DNA from: Begonia masoniana
Taxonomy: Eukaryota; Streptophyta; Magnoliopsida; Cucurbitales; Begoniaceae
Assembly: GCA_022432975.1 (NCBI GenBank)
Contig: CM039516.1
Coordinates: 33,133,157-33,197,156 of the forward strand
Reading direction: 5' to 3'
DNA: 64,000 nucleotides
A program made the position numbers and the translations under genes. The notes beneath the pieces were generated by a model that saw only the letters and a program-made list of their open reading frames with translations, searched no databases and had not been told where the DNA came from. Position 1 is the first letter of the stretch. The number at the start of each line of letters is the position of its first letter. Below, one piece after another: positions 47,241-61,500 of this stretch.

Positions 47241-50200
47241 TTACATAAAAAGTTCAGGATAGATCTTTCTCATTTCTTCTTATTTTTCCCAGGTTGCTTC
47301 CTCCATGTTTTGATTCTTCCATAAAACTCTTACAAGTGAAATCTTCTTATTCCGTAGATTTCTTTCTTCTGATTCCAGAATTTGTATTGGTCTCTCTTCG
47401 TAAGATAAGTTTGGGTTGAGCACAAATTCTTCAGCTCTCATTGGTAACACATGCGAGGGATCTGAGACATATTTCCGCAGCATCGATACATGAAACACGT
47501 TGTGTACATGCTTGAGTGACTCAGGCAAATTTAGTTTGTAAGCAACTTCTCCAATTCTTTTTGATATTTCATACGGGCCTATAAATCTTGGGCTCAACTT
47601 TCCTTTCTTCCCAAAACGCATCACACCTTTCATTGGCGAGACTTTTAAGAACACTTGATCTCCTACTGCAAACTCCAACTTTCTTCTTCTTCGATCAGTG
47701 TAGCTTTTCTGTCTACTCTGGGCCGTAAGAATTCTTTTTCTGATTAGTGCAACAATCTCTGCAGTCTGTCTCAAAATATCTGGCCCAACAAGTATGCATT
47801 CACCTACTTCATCCCAATGCACTAGTGATCTGCACTTTCTACCGTATAAAGCTTCATAAGGCGCCATTCCAATTGAAGCCTGATAACTATTATTGTAGGC
47901 GAACTCCACCAATGGCAGATTTTTACTCCAATTTCCTTGGAAATCAATAGCACATGCCCGTAACATATCTTCTAAGGTTTGGATCGTCCTTTCTGATTGT
48001 CCATCTGTCTGAGGGTGAAAAGCCGTACTGAAATTCAATTGAGTTCCCATAGCTTTCTGCATACTCCTCCAAAATTTAGAGGTAAAGCGTGTATCACGAT
48101 CAGACACGATAGAAATGGGTGTACCATGAAGTCTGACAATCTCTTGAACATAGAGCCGAGCATACTGATCCATAGTATATGTAGTTCTTACAAGGAGAAA
48201 ATGGGCCGACTTGGTCAATCGATCAACTATAACCCAAATAGAGTCGTGTCCCTTAACTGTCTTAGGAAGTCCTACCACAAAATCCATAGTGATATGCTCC
48301 CACTTCCACTGAGGCACCATGAGTGGTTGCAATGTACCAGCAGGTCGTTGATGTTCCGCTTTGACTTGCTGACAAGTGATACATTTCTCAACAAATTTAG
48401 CTACATCCACTTTCAATCTACGCCACCAATAATGTTGTTTCAAATCTTGATACATTTTAGTTGCACCAGGATGTACCGAGTAAGGGGTTGAATGTGCTTC
48501 CTCCAATATTACTCTCTTTAATTCAGCATCATCTGGTATACACCATCTCTTTTTGAACTTGATTATACCATCATCCGACATAGAAAACTCTGAAACTTTT
48601 CCAGCCTCTAGTTCACCTTTCACCTTGCAAAGAAATGCATCATATAGTTGTTTATCCTTGATTTGCTCAAGTAAACTTGGCTGTAGTGTCATAGCAGATA
48701 GTCTTTCCAATAATCCAAACGGTATCACTTCGATATCAGATTTCCGCATCTCATCAGTTAACTTTTCTGAAATCTGCCGCAACGATGAAACTTGTGACGA
48801 TGCTATTCTACTCAATGCATCAGCTACAACATTAGCTTTGCCAGGATGGTAAATAATCTCGCAGTCATAATCTTTTACCAATTCTAAGCATCTGCGTTGT
48901 CTCATATTTAGATCCTTCTGAGTTAGAAAGTACTTTAGACTTTTTTGGTCGGTATAAATTTCACACATTTCTCCATAAAGATAATGCCTCCAAATCTTTA
49001 ATGCATGAACCACTGCTGCAAGTTCTAAATCATGAGTTGGGTAGTTCTTCTCGTGTTCATTCAACTGTCTCGAGGCATAAGCTACCACTTTTCCTTCCTG
49101 CATAAGAACACATCACAGTCCATACTTTGAAGCATCACTATACACCACAAATTTTCCTGATCCAGATGGTATAGTAAGTATGGGTGCTGAGATCAGTCTC
49201 TTCTTTAGCTCCTGGAAGCTTCGTTCGCATTCTTCAGTCCATAAATATTTGACACCTTTCTTGGTTAGCTTCGTAAGCGGGTTTGCTAAACTTGAGAATC
49301 CTTCTACGAATCTTCGATAATATCCCGCAAGACCAAGAAAACTCCTTATCTCAGCTGCGTTCTTTGGTTGAGGCCATTTACTAACAGCTTCTATCTTCAC
49401 TGGATCCACTGCTACACCATTCTTTGAAATAATATGGCCAAGGAAAGTGACATTCTCCATCCAAAATTCACACTTGGAGAATTTTGCATATAATTTCTCG
49501 TGCCTCAAAATTGATAAAACAATTCGTAGGTGCCTTTCATGATCTTCCTTACTCTTCGAATAAATGAGAATATCGTCGATGAAAACAATTACGAATTCAT
49601 CTAAGAATTTCTTGAATATTCGATTCATTAAATCCATAAAAGCGGCCGGAGCATTACTCAATCCAAAAGGCATAACTCGAAACTCATAGTGGCCGTATCT
49701 TGTCCGAAATGCCGTCTTGGATACGTCATCATCTTTGATTCTTAGCTGATGGTAGCCAGATCTAAGATCTATTTTTGAAAAGACTCCAGCACCTTTTAAT
49801 TGATCAAACAAGTCGTCAATTCTTGGAAGTGGGTACTTGTTCTTGATTGTGACTTTATTCAGTTCTCGATAATCAATACACATTCTCATAGATCCATCTT
49901 TCTTCTTCACGAATAATACAGGGGCTCCCCATGGCGAAAAGCTTGGTCGAATAAATCATTTTTCTAGCAATTCGTCTAGTTGAACTTTCAATTCCTTTAA
50001 TTCAATTGGTGCCATTCTGTATGGAGCTTTAGAGATAGGTGTCGTTCCAGGTAGAATATCAATGCTGAATTCTACGTCTCTAGTTGGTGGCAAACTTGTT
50101 AAATCGTCTGGAAAGACATCCGAAAATTCACTAACTATCATCACTTTATCCAGGGTCGTTGCTTCCTCGGTTTGAGTGCACACAACACTCGCCAAGAATG

Positions 50201-51707
50201 CAAAACATCCTGAATTCAATAATCTTTGTGCTCGCAAAGATGATATAATAGGAATTCTAGAACTCTTTTTATCTCCATGGAATAAGAATGGTTCTGCTTC
50301 AGGCACTTGAAATCTTACGGTCTTCTTACGACAATCAATAGTTGCATAGTGTCTGGTTAGCCAATCCATGCCGAGAATTACGTCGTAATCTTGCATAGCC
50401 AAAATAGCTAGGTCTGTTTCCAATTCTCTATCTCCAATACGAACTTTGCATTCTCGAATAATAGAGTCGGAGGTCATTACTGCACCTGACGGTATAGCTA
50501 CTCCCAACTTATGTTCTAAAGGTTCTATTGCCTTATTTAATTTCTTTGAATGAATAAGAGATATAAAAGAATGGGTTGCACCAGAATCAATTAATATAAA
50601 GGAAGGTACTTCAGAAATTAGAAGCACACCTGTTATTACATCTGCATTATTTTCTGCTTCTTCCTTGGTCATAGTGAAAACTCGAGCGGCTGCTACTGGT
50701 TGATTCTGGTTATTTTTGGGGCAGTCCTTGATAAAATGTCCACGTTGACCACATTTAAAACAGGTATTGGCCTGAATGCGACACTCTCCAGAATGTGGTT
50801 TTTTGCAGGAGGGACATAAAGGCACAGTTGTCGTCATGGGTTCCCTCTTAACAACTTTAGAAGGTCCTCCAGCAAACTTAGAAGGTTCTCCAGCATGTCC
50901 ATTGTTCATGGGTCGCTTGAATCCAATCGACTGTTGTTGTTGAACTTTATTTCGTACAGTATGAGTCGCATGACTATATCTCCTTCGAAATTCCTGGGCC
51001 TTGATGACATCTTTCTCTCATTGCTCTGCAGATAATGCTTTCTCCACTACAAATGCAAACGAGGAGTTCTTGGAGGTTATGAGGCGGATGTCCTTGAGTA
51101 TCTCCGCCCTCAATCCTTGGATGAATCTTTTTACCTTCATAGTCTCGTTACCAGCAATATGAGGGACATAACGAGATAATTGCTCAAATTTGTGCAGATA
51201 CTCCATTACGCTTCCTGTCTGCTTGAGACCCATAAATTCTTCGGCCTTCGCATCCATCATTGAGTCCGTAAAGTATTTCTCGTTAAATAACTCCTGAAAT
51301 TTCTCCCAGGTCATGGTAGCGACTGAATGCATTGCCTTTACGGAATCCCACCAATAGCGTGCTTCCATTCGGAACATAGAAGACGCGCAATTGACTTTCT
51401 CTTCCTCCGAAATTTTGGCATGCTCAAAAATTTCAGTGATAGTCCTTATCCAATTATCTGCTGCTGTCATATCTGCCAAATTGCCATTAAAAATTGGAGG
51501 ATCCAATTTTCGAAATCTATTAAAGTCAACGTCTGCATGTTGAGGTCTATTAGGAATATGAGTTTGTGCATTAATTGCTTGAGTTGCTGCCGTAGCTGCT
51601 TGGGCTGCCGCATTAGCTGCTTGAGCTAGCTGCTCCATCATTTCCATCATACGATCAAGTACCATATCCCTACCATTTCCATTTTCATTTCCTCTACGAT
51701 TGGCCAT
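47241..51707 (-). pseudogene. Tekay-type gag-pol polyprotein with four nonsense codons
   Basis: A single frame of 1489 codons from the ATG at 51707 to the TAA at 47241. Gag (51707-51018, SWW-type capsid: EARYWWDSV); CCHC knuckle CFKCGQRGHFIKDC (about 50750); protease (DSGATHSFIS near 50570); RT ([30 protein letters not shown] near 49575); RNase H (YSDASKYGL at the 49113 break); integrase HHCC ([22 protein letters not shown]) and core ([28 protein letters not shown]); C-terminal chromodomain-like tail ([11 protein letters not shown] ... VLWKNQ). In-frame stops lie at 51018-51020, 49956-49958, 49113-49115 and 47280-47282. There is no frameshift, which is unusual for a dead element. Fixed nonsense codons in all four places would prevent autonomous expression. 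Confidence 0.93.
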
Positions 51708-51897
51708 AGTCTACATCACAGGGACTTTAATTTAAGAAAGCTATCTTTATATACTATTTTACTTTGAAATATACTATAAACTTATCTAACATACTTTTAT
51801 CAAAATATAACTTTTAATACAAACTTACTTGCTGATCGACAATCTTCCAGGTGCGCATGAGCATACAGATCAGTTTACAGAATCATTTATAAACTCA

Positions 51898-51915
51898 GTT
51901 TCTCTGATACCAAAT
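51898..51915 (-). other. Primer binding site of the Tekay-type element
   Basis: On the minus strand the 5' LTR end GCGTTACA is followed by ATT and TGGTATCAGAGAAAC. The TGGTATCAGAG core is the initiator-Met type. Confidence 0.85.
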
Positions 51916-52412
51916 TGTAACGCCCCTAATTTAAAATCCCCAATTTGATTTCCCCAATTCGAAACCCTAATTTCAAAACCCTAAAATTTTTCCCCAAATC
52001 ATTTTATCAAATTAAATTCGAGCGTTAAAACTTCAATTCCATAATATTTAGAAATTCTTTTTTTTTTTTTAATAATGACTAACTATTTAATGCGCGGAAA
52101 CTTTAAAATTTTTAAACATAATTAAATAGGATAATCATTGAAATAAAAACATAATTACTAATTCATAAAACTTTATAAAATCTAATAAAGCTTATTCAAA
52201 GTTTTCGTCAAATATCCTTGAAAATACTAATTTACACAATTTCCTTTAAAAGCATTTCATTCTTCTGTATACTCAATTGCCTCTGGAGGGTTCTCGATCA
52301 GAGCCATTTCTTCCTCAGATAAAAATTCACCTACATCACAATTTACAATACTGTGAGAAACAATCTCAGTAAGTGAGTGTAATACCCGGGATTTTTTTTT
52401 TAGAGAAATAAA

Positions 52413-53762
<1,350 letters not shown>

Positions 53763-53771
53763 AAAACTAAA

Positions 53772-53803
53772 ACGAACAACAGAATCGCCATTCTGTTGTT
53801 CGT
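53772..53803. other. Perfect 14-bp hairpin in the nested LTR
   Basis: ACGAACAACAGAAT (53772-53785), loop CGCC, ATTCTGTTGTTCGT (53790-53803). It is homologous in position to 26238-26269 but with different stem bases on both sides. Confidence 0.75.
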
Positions 53804-54505
53804 CGAGCCCGACGCCGAGAGGAGAACGGAGACGAGGGAGGGCGACGATCGACGGAGCGCGACGATCACCGGCTTTCTCCAGCCAGACTACGGCGGCGAG
53901 CGGGCTTCGGTTGTTCCCGCGCATGAACCGGCAGGTGACACTCGGTTTAGCCCTATTTTTGGTTCTGTTGGAGACCGAGAGTGACGAGCTCGATTGATCT
54001 CCGATCACCGGCCTAAATTGGCCACCTCCGGCGTGGGTTTGCCGACCCTTGGACCGGCTATGGTTGATTGGCCGTGAGGAGTCTGAATTGGGCGAAATTC
54101 AGAAAGCCCTCTTTAGGGCATTTCGGGTTTTCTGAATTGGAACTTTGATTTGAGGTTGGTTTATGTTAATTGAGGCTAGATATGGTTGATTGGTGAGGAA
54201 TTGAGTGAGACTTGATGAAAAATCGAAAAAGAGGAAATTACGGGTTAAGGGGCAGTTCGGGTTTTTGTCAATTTGACCTAGCTAGAGTCGTTTGTTTTCA
54301 AATTCCTTTTGGCAGGTTAAAATAGGTTATTAGAGGAGTACGTGGCCGCTGGAATCGTTCGATTCCGATAACCGACGCAAAAGTTATGCACGTTTGAGGT
54401 TTCAGGTCGGTTTTTACCGAACCCAAATTAGTGGCCCGTTTAATTAGATTTTAGTTGGATTAGGCTAGAAATAGTTGTGAAAGGATTTTTTGGTTTTTTT
54501 TGATT

Positions 54506-54710
54506 AAGGCACTTCGGTGCGGGCAAATAAGGCCCTTCGGTGCGGGCAAATAAGGCCCTTCGGTGCGGGCAAATAAGGCCCTTCGGTGCGGGCAACTAAG
54601 GCACTTCGGTGCGGGCAAATAAGGCCCTTCGGTGCGGGCAACTAAGGCACTTCGGTGCGGGCAACTAAGGCACTTCGGTGCGGGCAACTAAGGCACTTCG
54701 GTGCAGGCAA
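54506..54710. repeat. 23-bp UUCG-hairpin array, left block (about 9 copies)
   Basis: Unit AAGGC(A/C)CTTCGG(T/G)GCGGGCAA(C/A)T. GCAC-TTCG-GTGC forms a 4-bp stem with a UUCG tetraloop. The array continues after the 26-bp array at 56255. Confidence 0.93.
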
Positions 54711-54721
54711 TGTGTCGTTGT

Positions 54722-56239
54722 GTGTTTGTCGTGTGTATTGCATTGGTTGGTTGTCGTGTGGGGTTGCATTGGTTGGTTGTCGTGTGGTGTTGCATTGGTT
54801 GGTTGTCGTGTGGTGTTGCATTGGTTGGTTGTCGTGTGTATTGCATTGGTTGGTTGTCGTGTGGTGTTGCATTGGTTGGTTGTCGTGTGTATTGCATTGG
54901 TTGGTTGTCGTGTGGTGTTGCATTGGTTGGTTGTCGTGTGGTGTTGCATTGGTTGGTTGTCGTGTGGGGTTGCATTGGTTGGTTGTCGTGTGGTGTTGCA
55001 TTGGTTGGTTGTCGTGTGGTGTTGCATTGGTTGGTTGTCGTGTGGTGTTGCATTGGTTGGTTGTCGTGTGGTGTTGCATTGGTTGGTTGTCGTGTGGTGT
55101 TGCATTGGTTGGTTGTCGTGTGGTGTTGCATTGGTTGGTTGTCGTGTGGTGTTGCATTGGTTGGTTGTCGTGTGGTGTTGCATTGGTTGGTTGTCGTGTG
55201 GTGTTGCATTGGTTGGTTGTCGTGTGGTGTTGCATTGGTTGGTTGTCGTGTGGTGTTGCATTGGTTGGTTGTCGTGTGGTGTTGCATTGGTTGGTTGTCG
55301 TGTGGGGTTGCATTGGTTGGTTGTCGTGTGGTGTTGCATTGGTTGGTTGTCGTGTGGTGTTGCATTGGTTGGTTGTCGTGTGGGGTTGCATTGGTTGGTT
55401 GTCGTGTGGTGTTGCATTGGTTGGTTGTCGTGTGGTGTTGCATTGGTTGGTTGTCGTGTGGTGTTGCATTGGTTGGTTGTCGTGTGGTGTTGCATTGGTT
55501 GGTTGTCGTGTGGTGTTGCATTGGTTGGTTGTCGTGTGGGGTTGCATTGGTTGGTTGTCGTGTGGTGTTGCATTGGTTGGTTGTCGTGTGGTGTTGCATT
55601 GGTTGGTTGTCGTGTGGTGTTGCATTGGTTGGTTGTCGTGTGGTGTTGCATTGGTTGGTTGTCGTGTGGTGTTGCATTGGTTGGTTGTCGTGTGGTGTTG
55701 CATTGGTTGGTTGTCGTGTGGTGTTGCATTGGTTGGTTGTCGTGTGGTGTTGCATTGGTTGGTTGTCGTGTGGTGTTGCATTGGTTGGTTGTCGTGTGGT
55801 GTTGCATTGGTTGGTTGTCGTGTGGGGTTGCATTGGTTGGTTGTCGTGTGGTGTTGCATTGGTTGGTTGTCGTGTGGTGTTGCATTGGTTGGTTGTCGTG
55901 TGGTGTTGCATTGGTTGGTTGTCGTGTGGTGTTGCATTGGTTGGTTGTCGTGTGGTGTTGCATTGGTTGGTTGTCGTGTGGTGTTGCATTGGTTGGTTGT
56001 CGTGTGGTGTTGCATTGGTTGGTTGTCGTGTGGTGTTGCATTGGTTGGTTGTCGTGTGGTGTTGCATTGGTTGGTTGTCGTGTGGGGTTGCATTGGTTGG
56101 TTGTCGTGTGGTGTTGCATTGGTTGGTTGTCGTGTGGTGTTGCATTGGTTGGTTGTCGTGTGGGGTTGCATTGGTTGGTTGTCGTGTGGTGTTGCATTGG
56201 TTGGTTGTCGTGTGTATTGCATTGGTTGGTTGTCGTGTG
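54722..56239. repeat. 26-bp minisatellite, about 58 copies
   Basis: The unit contains TGCATTGGTTGGTTGTCGTG followed by TGGTGT. Variants have TGGGGT, and 24-bp units with TGTAT. It is sandwiched between two blocks of the 23-bp array. Six-frame translation gives several spurious reading frames of more than 500 codons. Confidence 0.97.
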
Positions 56240-56254
56240 AGTTTGTCGTTGTGT

Positions 56255-56822
56255 AAGGCACTTCGGTGCGGGCAACTAAGGCACTTCGGTGCGGGCAAAT
56301 AAGGCCCTTCGGTGCGGGCAACTAAGGCCCTTCGGGGCGGGCAACTAAGGCACTTCGGTGCGGGCAACTAAGGCACTTCGGTGCGGGCAAATAAGGCCCT
56401 TCGGTGCGGGCAAATAAGGCCCTTCGGTGCGGGCAACTAAGGCCCTTCGGGGCGGGCACTAAGGCACTTCGGTGCGGGCAACTAAGGCACTTCGGTGCGG
56501 GCAAATAAGGCCCTTCGGGGCGGGCAACTAAGGCACTTCGGTGCGGGCAACTAAGGCCCTTCGGTGCGGGCAACTAAGGCCCTTCGGGGCGGGCAACTAA
56601 GGCCCTTCGGTGCGGGCAACTAAGGCCCTTCGGGGCGGGCAACTAAGGCCCTTCGGGGCGGGCACTAAGGCACTTCGGTGCAGGCAATGTGTCGTTGTGT
56701 GTTTGTCATTGTGTGTTTGTCGTTGTGTAAGGCACTTCGGTGCAGGCAATGTGTCGTTGTGTGTTTGTCGTTGTGTAAGGCACTTCGGTGCGGGCAAATA
56801 AGGCCCTTCGGTGCGGGCAACT
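56255..56822. repeat. 23-bp UUCG-hairpin array, right block (more than 20 copies)
   Basis: The same unit as 54506-54710. Besides GCAC-TTCG-GTGC, compensated units with GCCC-TTCG-GGGC occur. Short GTGTCGTTGTGTGTTTGTCG segments, which look like precursors of the 26-bp unit, are interspersed at 56688-56780. Confidence 0.93.
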
Positions 56823-56838
56823 ATGAGTTGAGTAGTCG

Positions 56839-59800
56839 ACTTTTAATCAGGTGTTGCCACCTCTTTTACTTTTAATCAGGTGTTGCCACCTCTTTTACTT
56901 TTAATCAGGTGTTGCCACCTCTTTTACTTTTAATCAGGTGTTGCCACCTCTTTTACTTTTAATCAGGTGTTGCCACCTCTTTTACTTTTAATCAGGTGTT
57001 GCCACCTCTTTTACTTTTAATCAGGTGTTGCCACCTCTTTTACTTTTAATCAGGTGTTGCCACCTCTTTTACTTTTAATCAGGTGTTGCCACCTCTTTTA
57101 CTTTTAATCAGGTGTTGCCACCTCTTTTACTTTTAATCAGGTGTTGCCACCTCTTTTACTTTTAATCAGGTGTTGCCACCTCTTTTACTTTTAATCAGGT
57201 GTTGCCACCTCTTTTACTTTTAATCAGGTGTTGCCACCTCTTTTACTTTTAATCAGGTGTTGCCACCTCTTTTACTTTTAATCAGGTGTTGCCACCTCTT
57301 TTACTTTTAATCAGGTGTTGCCACCTCTTTTACTTTTAATCAGGTGTTGCCACCTCTTTTACTTTTAATCAGGTGTTGCCACCTCTTTTACTTTTAATCA
57401 GGTGTTGCCACCTCTTTTACTTTTAATCAGGTGTTGCCACCTCTTTTACTTTTAATCAGGTGTTGCCACCTCTTTTACTTTTAATCAGGTGTTGCCACCT
57501 CTTTTACTTTTAATCAGGTGTTGCCACCTCTTTTACTTTTAATCAGGTGTTGCCACCTCTTTTACTTTTAATCAGGTGTTGCCACCTCTTTTACTTTTAA
57601 TCAGGTGTTGCCACCTCTTTTACTTTTAATCAGGTGTTGCCACCTCTTTTACTTTTAATCAGGTGTTGCCACCTCTTTTACTTTTAATCAGGTGTTGCCA
57701 CCTCTTTTACTTTTAATCAGGTGTTGCCACCTCTTTTACTTTTAATCAGGTGTTGCCACCTCTTTTACTTTTAATCAGGTGTTGCCACCTCTTTTACTTT
57801 TAATCAGGTGTTGCCACCTCTTTTACTTTTAATCAGGTGTTGCCACCTCTTTTACTTTTAATCAGGTGTTGCCACCTCTTTTACTTTTAATCAGGTGTTG
57901 CCACCTCTTTTACTTTTAATCAGGTGTTGCCACCTCTTTTACTTTTAATCAGGTGTTGCCACCTCTTTTACTTTTAATCAGGTGTTGCCACCTCTTTTAC
58001 TTTTAATCAGGTGTTGCCACCTCTTTTACTTTTAATCAGGTGTTGCCACCTCTTTTACTTTTAATCAGGTGTTGCCACCTCTTTTACTTTTAATCAGGTG
58101 TTGCCACCTCTTTTACTTTTAATCAGGTGTTGCCACCTCTTTTACTTTTAATCAGGTGTTGCCACCTCTTTTACTTTTAATCAGGTGTTGCCACCTCTTT
58201 TACTTTTAATCAGGTGTTGCCACCTCTTTTACTTTTAATCAGGTGTTGCCACCTCTTTTACTTTTAATCAGGTGTTGCCACCTCTTTTACTTTTAATCAG
58301 GTGTTGCCACCTCTTTTACTTTTAATCAGGTGTTGCCACCTCTTTTACTTTTAATCAGGTGTTGCCACCTCTTTTACTTTTAATCAGGTGTTGCCACCTC
58401 TTTTACTTTTAATCAGGTGTTGCCACCTCTTTTACTTTTAATCAGGTGTTGCCACCTCTTTTACTTTTAATCAGGTGTTGCCACCTCTTTTACTTTTAAT
58501 CAGGTGTTGCCACCTCTTTTACTTTTAATCAGGTGTTGCCACCTCTTTTACTTTTAATCAGGTGTTGCCACCTCTTTTACTTTTAATCAGGTGTTGCCAC
58601 CTCTTTTACTTTTAATCAGGTGTTGCCACCTCTTTTACTTTTAATCAGGTGTTGCCACCTCTTTTACTTTTAATCAGGTGTTGCCACCTCTTTTACTTTT
58701 AATCAGGTGTTGCCACCTCTTTTACTTTTAATCAGGTGTTGCCACCTCTTTTACTTTTAATCAGGTGTTGCCACCTCTTTTACTTTTAATCAGGTGTTGC
58801 CACCTCTTTTACTTTTAATCAGGTGTTGCCACCTCTTTTACTTTTAATCAGGTGTTGCCACCTCTTTTACTTTTAATCAGGTGTTGCCACCTCTTTTACT
58901 TTTAATCAGGTGTTGCCACCTCTTTTACTTTTAATCAGGTGTTGCCACCTCTTTTACTTTTAATCAGGTGTTGCCACCTCTTTTACTTTTAATCAGGTGT
59001 TGCCACCTCTTTTACTTTTAATCAGGTGTTGCCACCTCTTTTACTTTTAATCAGGTGTTGCCACCTCTTTTACTTTTAATCAGGTGTTGCCACCTCTTTT
59101 ACTTTTAATCAGGTGTTGCCACCTCTTTTACTTTTAATCAGGTGTTGCCACCTCTTTTACTTTTAATCAGGTGTTGCCACCTCTTTTACTTTTAATCAGG
59201 TGTTGCCACCTCTTTTACTTTTAATCAGGTGTTGCCACCTCTTTTACTTTTAATCAGGTGTTGCCACCTCTTTTACTTTTAATCAGGTGTTGCCACCTCT
59301 TTTACTTTTAATCAGGTGTTGCCACCTCTTTTACTTTTAATCAGGTGTTGCCACCTCTTTTACTTTTAATCAGGTGTTGCCACCTCTTTTACTTTTAATC
59401 AGGTGTTGCCACCTCTTTTACTTTTAATCAGGTGTTGCCACCTCTTTTACTTTTAATCAGGTGTTGCCACCTCTTTTACTTTTAATCAGGTGTTGCCACC
59501 TCTTTTACTTTTAATCAGGTGTTGCCACCTCTTTTACTTTTAATCAGGTGTTGCCACCTCTTTTACTTTTAATCAGGTGTTGCCACCTCTTTTACTTTTA
59601 ATCAGGTGTTGCCACCTCTTTTACTTTTAATCAGGTGTTGCCACCTCTTTTACTTTTAATCAGGTGTTGCCACCTCTTTTACTTTTAATCAGGTGTTGCC
59701 ACCTCTTTTACTTTTAATCAGGTGTTGCCACCTCTTTTACTTTTAATCAGGTGTTGCCACCTCTTTTACTTTTAATCAGGTGTTGCCACCTCTTTTACTT

Positions 59801-60430
59801 TTAATCAGGTGTTGCCACCTCTTTTACTTTTAATCAGGTGTTGCCACCTCTTTTACTTTTAATCAGGTGTTGCCACCTCTTTTACTTTTAATCAGGTGTT
59901 GCCACCTCTTTTACTTTTAATCAGGTGTTGCCACCTCTTTTACTTTTAATCAGGTGTTGCCACCTCTTTTACTTTTAATCAGGTGTTGCCACCTCTTTTA
60001 CTTTTAATCAGGTGTTGCCACCTCTTTTACTTTTAATCAGGTGTTGCCACCTCTTTTACTTTTAATCAGGTGTTGCCACCTCTTTTACTTTTAATCAGGT
60101 GTTGCCACCTCTTTTACTTTTAATCAGGTGTTGCCACCTCTTTTACTTTTAATCAGGTGTTGCCACCTCTTTTACTTTTAATCAGGTGTTGCCACCTCTT
60201 TTACTTTTAATCAGGTGTTGCCACCTCTTTTACTTTTAATCAGGTGTTGCCACCTCTTTTACTTTAATCAGGTGTTGCCACCTCTTTTACTTTTAATCAG
60301 GTGTTGCCACCTCTTTTACTTTTAATCAGGTGCCACCTTCTTTACTTTTAATCAGGTGGCACCTCCTTTTACTTTATCAGGTGTTGCCACCTTCTTACTT
60401 TAATCAGGTGTTGCCACCTCTTTTACTTGT
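56839..60430. repeat. 29-bp minisatellite, about 123 copies (5' LTR)
   Basis: The same unit as 45555-46140, essentially perfect up to about 60250. The last few units carry single-base and few-base deletions. Confidence 0.97.
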
Positions 60431-60606
60431 TAAGCTTCATAGCTTTGCCGTCAATTCCATCATTTTCATACACTGCAAATGTCCTACAATTTTATCTTTA
60501 AACTATTCTATAACAATGTCTAAAATATGAAGTGCTCATATATCAAATCGGGTAATAAAACAAATCGTGTAATAAAACAATTATACAAAAATAACATAAA
60601 TTTATT

Positions 60607-60658
60607 GTGATGTAGGGCCGTAGCCAAAATATTGAAAAACTTGTACTTTCACTTACCT
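60607..60658 (-). other. Donor-hairpin-CTACATCAC module (5' LTR)
   Basis: On the minus strand: AGGTAAGTG, spacer, GGC-TACG-GCC (3-bp stem with a UACG tetraloop, UNCG class), then CTACATCAC. Confidence 0.6.
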
Positions 60659-61500
60659 GAATTCCGAGCGAGTAAGGTATCGGGATTTTTCTGAATTCTA
60701 ATAATTTGTGACTCGTAGGTCGAGTATGATCGAATTAAATCGATTCGGGCAACTTTCAGAAATTTCTACCTAAACAAAATATCCATATAAATTTCCCACT
60801 TTAATAAACCAATTTCATAAGAATTTAGGTAGAAATTTCTTACCGGTAAAATCGTAGATCGGCTCGGGTCGAATTTTGAGTCGGGTCAAAATTCGGGCTG
60901 GTTCGGGTTCGGTTTGGTTTGGATGAACAGTGCCCGGTTATAAACAGTGCCCGATTTGGTTCGATTTTACTGTTCTGGTTCGGTTTGGGCTGAGTTGGGT
61001 TCGGGCTGACCGGTTCGGTTTGTGCTTAAATGAACCGGTTTGGTTCAATTTAAAAAAATAAAAAATAAAAACCCTCTTATGTTCCCTCTTCTTCTTCGTG
61101 AGGAAGAACAGAGAAAGGTAGAGAGCACAGAGAGAGAGAGGGCCGAAGCAAGGGGGAGAGCGTGAGACCGAGAGAGAGGGAGGTCGGAGCTCAGAGTTCC
61201 GCCGGTCGACGACGGAGGGTGCTCGGCCGAGGAGATTTTCGCCGGAGAGGAGTTCGGCCGAGAGAGGGGTTTTTCGTCGGAGTTTGGGGAGGCAATTTCC
61301 GGCGAGGTAGGTATTTCCTTCGATTTTTGGTGTGAGTTTCCCTCTTCCCGAGCTACCCAATTTATAGGGAAAGAGTTCAAATCCTAATCAAAAACGTCGA
61401 TCGATTTTGTCGATTTTGTCAATTTTGTTCTGCTAGAAGAAAATTTTTCTTTCTTTTTGTCAAAAATGTTTGCTGCACGTTTTTGATATGTTACAGAAGG

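Noticed and set aside
54642..56367. Several 520-560-codon frames on both strands
   Set aside because: All are produced by the 26-bp repeat lacking stops; the same array reads open in many frames.
56839..60430. Centromeric or other chromosome-scale satellite
   Set aside because: The array is a copy-number expansion of a repeat already present in the partner LTR of the same element, and it lies inside LTR borders.
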